This document shows, piece by piece, positions 4,785 through 9,641 of a stretch of DNA of 9,641 bases (position 1 is the first letter of the stretch; each line of letters begins with the position of its first letter). This DNA is from Pseudanabaena sp. CAN_BIN31 (lineage in GTDB: Bacteria; Cyanobacteriota; Cyanobacteriia; Pseudanabaenales; Pseudanabaenaceae). The stretch covers positions 1-9,641 of the forward strand of contig JAJAZG010000424.1 of assembly GCA_026785865.1 (NCBI GenBank), written 5' to 3'. A program made the translations under genes and the position numbers. The notes under the pieces were generated by a model. That model did not search any database, was not told the DNA's origin, and saw nothing but the letters and a program-made list of their open reading frames with translations.

Positions 4785-6743
4785 ATGCCTGTATCCCCCT
4801 ACGGTTCTTGGAAATCTCCTATTAGTTCTGATTTAATTGTTTCCAGTAGTATTCGCCTCGGCGCGATCGCCATAGATGGCGGCAATGTCTATTGGAATGA
4901 AGGCCGACCAACGGAAGGGGGACGTAATGTGATCATGCGCTGTGACCTTGATGGCAACGATCGCGAGATGACTCCTGCCACGCTAAATGTGCGATCGCTA
5001 GTCCATGAATATGGCGGCGGCGAATATCTGGTGCAAGATGGGCGAATTTATTTCTCTAACTTTAGTGATCGCTGCATCTATCGCAAAGTTGGCGGCGGAT
5101 CGTGCAAACCATTGACTTCTGAAAATGCGTATCGCTACGCCGATTTTATCTGGAATCGGATGTATGGCAGATTAATTTGTGTGCGCGAAGATCATACAAG
5201 CGGTGGCGAACCGATTAACACCTTAGTTGCTGTCAGCACTAGCAATGGTGAAGATATTCAAGTATTGGTAACGGGTGCAGATTTCTATGCTTCACCACGA
5301 CTGAATGCAACTGGTGATAAGCTGGCGTGGATTAGTTGGCAACATCCAAATATGCCTTGGGATGGAACAGAACTATGGGTTGCTGACCTAATGGAATCAG
5401 AGGCAGGGGTTCTCACAATTCAAAATCCGCAACTGGTAGCTGGTGGAGTCGATGAGTCAATTTTCCAGCCAGAATGGTCGCCCGATGGCAATCTCTATTT
5501 TGTAAGCGATCGCACTGGTTGGTGGAACTTATATCGCACCTCAGTCGAAGATATTTCTATTCAGTCGATTTGTCCCATAGAAGCAGAATTTGGACTACCT
5601 CAGTGGGTATTTGGAATGTCCACCTATGGCTTTACAGGCGATGGTAAAATCCTTTGTTCCTATACTCAGCATGGTAAATCACATTTAGCGATTCTCGATC
5701 CTGCAAACCTAGATTTGGGATTACATGAAATTGCAGTTCCATTTACATCGATTTCTGGTTTGCATTGCGAAGGCGATCGCGCTGTTTTTCATGGCGGATC
5801 GGCAACTGAACCGATAGCAGTTATATTGCTAGATCTCACAACAGGAACTTGGCAAAAAATACGAGTAGCTTCGGATTTACAGATCGATTCAGATTATATT
5901 TCGGCAGCCCAATCTGTAGAGTTTCCCACCGAAAATGGCAAAATAGCCTACGGTCTATTCTATCCTCCCAAGAACAAAGACTTTCAGGCGGATAATTCTG
6001 AAAAGCCGCCGTTGCTCGTAAAAAGTCATGGAGGCCCAACGGCTTCAACTTCAGGAAGTTTGAGTCTTGGCATTCAATATTGGACGAGTCGCGGCTTTGC
6101 GGTGCTAGATGTGAACTATGGCGGCAGTACAGGCTATGGCCGAGAATATCGCGATCGCCTCAAGGGAAATTGGGGCATTGTCGATGTCGATGATTGCGCT
6201 AATGGAGCGAAATTTCTAGCAGATAAGGGTTTAGTTGATGGCGATCGCCTTGCAATTTCGGGCGGTAGTGCGGGAGGCTATACAACTCTTTGCGCTTTGA
6301 CTTTTCGCAATGAATTTAAAGCAGGTGCAAGTCATTATGGAATTTGCGATCTCGAAGCTCTTGCCACGGATACCCACAAATTTGAATCGCGCTATCTTGA
6401 CAGTCTAATCGGTAAATATCCCGAACAGAAGGAACTTTATATTCAGCGATCGCCGATTCATTTTACCGATCAGCTTTCCTGCGCGATCGCCTTTTTTCAA
6501 GGTTTAGAAGATAAAGTCGTTCCACCCAACCAAGCCGAAATGATGGTAAATGCTTTACGCAAAAAAGGTCTGCCCGTTGCCTATGTTGCCTTTGAAGGCG
6601 AACAACATGGTTTCCGTAAAGCCGAAAACATTAAACGCGCCCTTGATGGTGAGTTCTATTTTTATGCACAGGTTTTTGGATTTACTCCTGCGGATGAGGT
6701 TGAGGCGATCGCGATCGAGAATATTTCTCGCACTTTGCGCTAA
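4785..6743 (+). CDS. S9-family serine peptidase (prolyl oligopeptidase / acylaminoacyl-peptidase type)
   Basis: The 652-residue protein has an N-terminal beta-propeller of WD40-like/TolB-like repeats (about 20-370, for example FQPEWSPDGNLYFVSDRTGW at 227-246) and a C-terminal alpha/beta-hydrolase domain (about 380-635). Such enzymes cut short peptides or remove acyl-amino acids, the propeller limiting substrate size. The catalytic triad is visible: Ser495 in GGSAGG (493-498), Asp576 in GLEDKVVPP, and His608 in GEQHGF. HGGP (415-418) supplies the oxyanion-hole region, and GGSTGYGREYR (446-456) is typical of the family. There is no signal peptide, so it should act in the cytoplasm. The ATG at 4785 has a purine-rich AAAGAAG about 15 bases upstream, long but the best seen. 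Codons 37-60 are duplicated as a scar before A2. The gene contains many HIP1 sites and ends 16 bases from a convergent gene. The substrate cannot be told from sequence. Confidence 0.93.
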   Translation: MPVSPYGSWKSPISSDLIVSSSIRLGAIAIDGGNVYWNEGRPTEGGRNVIMRCDLDGNDREMTPATLNVRSLVHEYGGGEYLVQDGRIYFSNFSDRCIYRKVGGGSCKPLTSENAYRYADFIWNRMYGRLICVREDHTSGGEPINTLVAVSTSNGEDIQVLVTGADFYASPRLNATGDKLAWISWQHPNMPWDGTELWVADLMESEAGVLTIQNPQLVAGGVDESIFQPEWSPDGNLYFVSDRTGWWNLYRTSVEDISIQSICPIEAEFGLPQWVFGMSTYGFTGDGKILCSYTQHGKSHLAILDPANLDLGLHEIAVPFTSISGLHCEGDRAVFHGGSATEPIAVILLDLTTGTWQKIRVASDLQIDSDYISAAQSVEFPTENGKIAYGLFYPPKNKDFQADNSEKPPLLVKSHGGPTASTSGSLSLGIQYWTSRGFAVLDVNYGGSTGYGREYRDRLKGNWGIVDVDDCANGAKFLADKGLVDGDRLAISGGSAGGYTTLCALTFRNEFKAGASHYGICDLEALATDTHKFESRYLDSLIGKYPEQKELYIQRSPIHFTDQLSCAIAFFQGLEDKVVPPNQAEMMVNALRKKGLPVAYVAFEGEQHGFRKAENIKRALDGEFYFYAQVFGFTPADEVEAIAIENISRTLR

Positions 6744-6759
6744 ATAAACGGAGCGCTAG

Positions 6760-8373
6760 CTAAGGGTTAATCGATTCAATTCTTGCAGATAGACCTTGTT
6801 GCGCGAGACGAGAAACTTGGACTTCGGCAACACTGCGATCGCTATAGGCTCCAGTTTGGACGACTAGATCGCCATTAAGTCGAGAAGCAAAGGAATTTGG
6901 CACAATTTGGCGCACTTGGGCAACCGCATTGGTGGAAGAAACAGGCACAACCACACGATAGCGCGATCGGGCTTGTGGGGTCATACTCGTATTAGAAAGT
7001 GGTGCAATTTGGATCGGTTGATTCACAGGTTCACCACTGGGAGGGAATGAACGGACAGGACGCAAGCTAGAAGTGATTTCCGTATTTGCTGGTACTGTCG
7101 CCGAGCTTTGGGGCGTGATTCTGATAAGTAAAGAAGTAACAGACTCATACCAAAAAGGATTATTGCCTTGATTACTTGCCAGATTAGAATTAATTTTCTG
7201 ATTAGGCGCAAAATTTAGCGGCTGACTGATGGCAATCTGTTGTTCGAGTTGTTGATTGATGTTCGCAAAGCGATCGCCCTTTGGCATATTGCTTGGCGAT
7301 ACATTACTTGCAGCAAGACTATTAGCAAATAGATTGGATGGCGATCGCGCATTTAACAATTGCAAATTACCTTTCACCCTTTTAATGTCTAATTGATTGC
7401 CGCTCGCCACAACCAGATTACGGCTAACATTTTGCAAATCAAATGTGCCATTCCCCTGAAAAGTATTATTGCCATCATCATTAGCCTTACCCAAATCTGG
7501 CCTCGCTGCATCAGAAATAGTTAAGCCATAATTGCGATTATTAACGATCGCATTACCCCGCAAAACTGGCTTAGCATTGGCTTGAATTAAAATCCCATTT
7601 TGATTTTGTGTAAAAGTATTTTCCGTAATTTGCGGCGCTGCATCTTGACGAATACTCATTCCAAAAGTAGTTTGCTGAAAGAGATTGCCGCGAATATCAG
7701 GACTAGCCTCACCCTCGATCGCTAAGCCACTGGTTCCATTCCGAAAAAATTGGTTTGTGGAAACAATCGCCGTTGATTTGCCTGTAATTAATGCGCCGTC
7801 TTGCTGATTATCAATCAAAGTATTATTGGCGATCGCAGGACTAGCATTCTCAATCCATAGTCCATAACCTCTAGGATTTGGATTAGTCACAGTCACGCCC
7901 CGCAGTTCTGCGCGATCACCAAAAGCGATCGCCACATTTTGCGGGAAATTCGATCTTGTTAACAGCGTTCCTCCGCCTAAAATCACAATTTCTTTACCCT
8001 TAACCGCTTCATTGCCGCGCAAAGTCACATTCGGACGTAATCGAATTGGAAACTTCTCACCCGTAGCGCTGCTATAGGTTCCATTGGCTAGCTGAATAAT
8101 TTGCCCAGACTGAGCGCGACCGATCGCATAGCTGATCGTCTTGAAAGGTGCAACATTGCTACCGAGTTCGGGGCGATCGCTACCTGTTTGCGAATTTACA
8201 TAAATAATATTCTGAGAATTTTGTGTTTGCGCGATGACTGGTGAGGTGATCGCTAAGCTTTGCGACAAGATCGCGATCGGAAGCAAATAGATAAGGTCTT
8301 GAAAAATAAAGCCTTGAAATGTCTTACGGATGCTCATTTTCATGTTTAGATCTAAATTAAATTTAAAACCCAT
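6760..8373 (-). CDS. Secreted DUF1565 right-handed beta-helix protein with SPOR-like C-terminus
   Basis: This is an exported 537-residue protein. A long N-region (1-27) precedes a hydrophobic core and a likely signal-peptidase site after VIA (residue 48). ATG 8373 is favoured over the internal Met11 and Met13 because GAGG stands eight bases upstream. Residues about 56-160 match the DUF1565 pattern (IIYVNSQTGSD, APFKTISYAI, GQIIQLANGTY). Coils of 22-23 residues each starting with Gly follow at 171, 193, 216, 238, 260 and 283, the repeat of a right-handed parallel beta-helix. Each coil has the pattern G-hydrophobic-x-I, then P/A-x-I/L-x-x-N. A low-complexity Asn/Ser/Gln-rich linker (about 340-465) leads to RYRVVVP, VPNSF, LVVQTGAYSDRSVAE and GLSARIE (471-534). 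That ending resembles a SPOR peptidoglycan-binding domain, though a search is needed to confirm it. The beta-helix suggests binding or processing of polysaccharide, but no catalytic residues are identified. It lies 62 bases after the permease gene. Confidence 0.85.
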   Translation of the reverse strand: MGFKFNLDLNMKMSIRKTFQGFIFQDLIYLLPIAILSQSLAITSPVIAQTQNSQNIIYVNSQTGSDRPELGSNVAPFKTISYAIGRAQSGQIIQLANGTYSSATGEKFPIRLRPNVTLRGNEAVKGKEIVILGGGTLLTRSNFPQNVAIAFGDRAELRGVTVTNPNPRGYGLWIENASPAIANNTLIDNQQDGALITGKSTAIVSTNQFFRNGTSGLAIEGEASPDIRGNLFQQTTFGMSIRQDAAPQITENTFTQNQNGILIQANAKPVLRGNAIVNNRNYGLTISDAARPDLGKANDDGNNTFQGNGTFDLQNVSRNLVVASGNQLDIKRVKGNLQLLNARSPSNLFANSLAASNVSPSNMPKGDRFANINQQLEQQIAISQPLNFAPNQKINSNLASNQGNNPFWYESVTSLLIRITPQSSATVPANTEITSSLRPVRSFPPSGEPVNQPIQIAPLSNTSMTPQARSRYRVVVPVSSTNAVAQVRQIVPNSFASRLNGDLVVQTGAYSDRSVAEVQVSRLAQQGLSARIESINP

Positions 8374-8406
8374 GTCTTCAGCCTCATAAACTAACCTAAG
8401 TTCAGA

Positions 8407-8415
8407 ACTATAGCA
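8407..8415 (-). promoter_or_regulatory. Candidate extended -10 promoter for the beta-helix gene
   Basis: On the minus strand the sequence reads TGCTATAGT, an extended -10 element (TGn plus a 5/6 match to TATAAT). It lies in the 62-base gap after the permease stop and would start transcription near 8400, about 27 bases before the beta-helix start codon. No good -35 is seen. It suggests the gene can be expressed independently of the permease. Confidence 0.3.
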
Positions 8416-8435
8416 AGTGCAAACTATCCGAGGTT

Positions 8436-9287
8436 TTATCCCTTAACGCCAATACTCGCATCGGTGGGGATGATATAGCGTTGTAGAAATACAAACACAA
8501 TAAATACTGGCAGCATCGAAATTGCCGAACCTGCCGCTATTAATCGCCAATCTTCAGAAAAGGCACTGGCAAGACTAGCAATCCCACGCGGCAAAGTATA
8601 AAGCTCAGCTTTATCAACGATCGCCAATGGCCATAAAAAATCGCCCCACATCGCCACAAAAGTAAATACCGCCAGAGTCGTCAGGGCAGGACGCGCCGCA
8701 GGAAGCATGATATGCCACCAAATCCCCAGACTAGAGCAACCATCCATTCGCGCCGCCTCTTCCATTTCTTTGGGAACACTTTGAAAGGCTTGACGCAATA
8801 GAAATATGCCAAAAGCAGAGATTACATAGGGGAAAATCAAACCAGCATAAGTATTTTTAAGATTTAACTGCACGGCAAGAATATAAAGAGGAATCATCGT
8901 AATTTGAAACGGGATCATCGTTGTCCCCACGATCGCCCAAAAGATCGGATCGCGTCCTTTAAACTCCAATCTGGCAAGCGGAAAAGCCGCGAGAGAACAG
9001 AACAGCAAATTTAAAATTACGGTGATACTGGAAACAAAAAAGCTATTCCAAAGATAAAGATCGAAGCGTGAGTTTTTCCAGACTTTAATAAAATTACCAA
9101 AAGTCGGCTGGGCGGGTAATAGCTGCGGTACGGATTGAAAAATATTTTCAGTGGGTGACTTAAATGCGGTGCTGACTAGCCATAGCAAAGGAAATATGGT
9201 TAAAGTGGCGATCGCAATTAAAGCAACAAATTGAGGAATATTCTTGAATATATTTAATGATGACAAGTTCTGATTTTTTTTCTTCAT
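8436..9287 (-). CDS. Sugar ABC transporter permease, MalG type (CUT1 family)
   Basis: This is one of two inner-membrane permease subunits expected in a carbohydrate-import ABC transporter. From ATG 9287 the protein has 283 residues, the normal size for MalG-type subunits. A GTG at 9317 would add ten residues, but neither start has a clear ribosome binding site, and MKKKNQ followed by a hydrophobic helix is the usual family beginning. Six hydrophobic segments are visible, the first being FVALIAIATLTIFPLLWLVS, with the periplasmic TAFKSPTENIF after it, typical of MalG homologues. The cytoplasmic EAA loop that docks the ATPase is present as EEAARMDG near residues 176-183, followed by IMLPAARPAL. 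The C-terminus ends in QRYIIPTDASIGVKG, close to the family's QRYFVxGLTxGAVKG. The sugar-binding protein, the MalF-type partner and the ATPase are not in the window, so the substrate is unknown. Only one HIP1 site lies here. Confidence 0.92.
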   Translation of the reverse strand: MKKKNQNLSSLNIFKNIPQFVALIAIATLTIFPLLWLVSTAFKSPTENIFQSVPQLLPAQPTFGNFIKVWKNSRFDLYLWNSFFVSSITVILNLLFCSLAAFPLARLEFKGRDPIFWAIVGTTMIPFQITMIPLYILAVQLNLKNTYAGLIFPYVISAFGIFLLRQAFQSVPKEMEEAARMDGCSSLGIWWHIMLPAARPALTTLAVFTFVAMWGDFLWPLAIVDKAELYTLPRGIASLASAFSEDWRLIAAGSAISMLPVFIVFVFLQRYIIPTDASIGVKG

Positions 9288-9323
9288 GATTGCAAAAAAT
9301 AATATTGCTAGGTTCACAAAATT

Positions 9324-9641
9324 TTAAACGCGCTTACATAGCAACCAGCGTAACTCCATCTTTGAGTCTTCAAATCTAAATAGATCCCTACCCTGTGACC
9401 AATGCTCAAACCAGCCTGTCGGGGGCCAAGATTCAGAGGATAAATGGTTTTTTTCATACTCGAAAACTGACTCGTTAGAAATTATTTCTAGCGGTAAATC
9501 GGTAAATGCTGTGGTCAAATCTTGATTAGTAAACATTGAAGACCAGACTACTTCCGAAAATTCTCTTGCAATTGGGTTTGACTGATAATCATCACGAGCA
9601 ACAAATAAATTAAATAAAAATAATCCGCCATGACATAGGGA
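9324..9641 (-). CDS. Probable SAM-dependent methyltransferase, C-terminal part (5' end outside window)
   Basis: The minus-strand frame is open from the right edge to the TAA at 9324-9326, so this is the last 105 residues of a longer gene. The Met at 9536 is internal. The first visible residues, GGLFLFNLFVARDDYQ, resemble the segment after the fourth or fifth core strand of class I methyltransferases (usually LxPGGxFxFN). The end, KMELRWLLCKRV, resembles their terminal strand. Between them are AREFSEVVWSSMF and EYEKNHLSSESWPPTGWFEHW, an aromatic-rich insert. The SAM-binding GxGxG motif would lie outside the window, so the assignment rests on general likeness. The gene ends 36 bases before the permease ATG on the same strand, so the two may be co-transcribed, though they have no obvious functional link. 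No HIP1 site is seen. Confidence 0.5.
   Translation of the reverse strand, partial: SLCHGGLFLFNLFVARDDYQSNPIAREFSEVVWSSMFTNQDLTTAFTDLPLEIISNESVFEYEKNHLSSESWPPTGWFEHWSQGRDLFRFEDSKMELRWLLCKRV

Noticed and set aside
6737..6756. GCGCT / AGCGC inverted repeat between the convergent peptidase and beta-helix genes as a terminator
   Set aside because: The stem is only five pairs with a ten-base loop, it overlaps the peptidase stop codon, and no T run follows on either strand.
7023..7211. Small open reading frame with a hydrophobic stretch inside the beta-helix gene
   Set aside because: It lies wholly in another frame of the Asn/Ser-rich linker region and has no independent support.
8261..8280. GATCGCGATCG cluster as a regulatory palindrome near the beta-helix start
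   Set aside because: It is an overlap of HIP1-like octamers, which are spread over the whole window, and it sits within the signal-peptide coding region.
9324..9536. Independent 70-residue gene upstream of the permease
   Set aside because: The frame continues without a stop to base 9641, so the Met at 9536 is internal to a larger truncated gene.

Overview
The window looks like chromosomal DNA of a cyanobacterium. The octamer GCGATCGC (the HIP1 palindrome, a cyanobacterial signature) occurs about 28 times by my count. The gene content also fits: a Uma2-family nuclease-fold protein, a DUF1565 beta-helix protein, and an S9 peptidase full of HIP1 sites. A filamentous or unicellular Pseudanabaena-like genome would fit, but genus is inference only.

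Layout, plus strand (1-6743): the 3' part of a tRNA-dihydrouridine synthase gene; a hairpin/terminator; ligA (NAD-dependent DNA ligase); a second hairpin; a Uma2-family gene; a third hairpin; two tandem paralogous genes of unknown function (called A1 and A2 here); and an S9-family prolyl-oligopeptidase-type peptidase gene. Minus strand (9641-6760, convergent with the peptidase): the 3' part of a probable methyltransferase gene, a MalG-type sugar ABC transporter permease, and a secreted DUF1565 right-handed beta-helix protein with a SPOR-like C-terminus.

The genes before A1 look like independent housekeeping or accessory units, each closed by a member of one hairpin family. A1, A2 and the peptidase sit close together on one strand behind a perfect TATAAT box and may form one transcription unit.

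The most unusual part is 3615-4963. A 70-base piece of the peptidase coding sequence (codons 37-60) lies between A1 and A2, about 94% identical to the intact gene and with its reading frame preserved, while A1 and A2 are only about 52% identical as proteins. A1 even takes its stop codon from this scar. The pattern fits a tandem duplication or, better, capture of a diverged A allele from a relative by recombination in the peptidase gene. Two other structures merit attention: a perfect 16-bp inverted repeat inside the ligA coding region, and three related post-gene hairpins whose stems differ by compensatory changes. I saw no RNA genes, CRISPR array, complete insertion sequence or attachment site, and no gene-free stretch over 300 bases.
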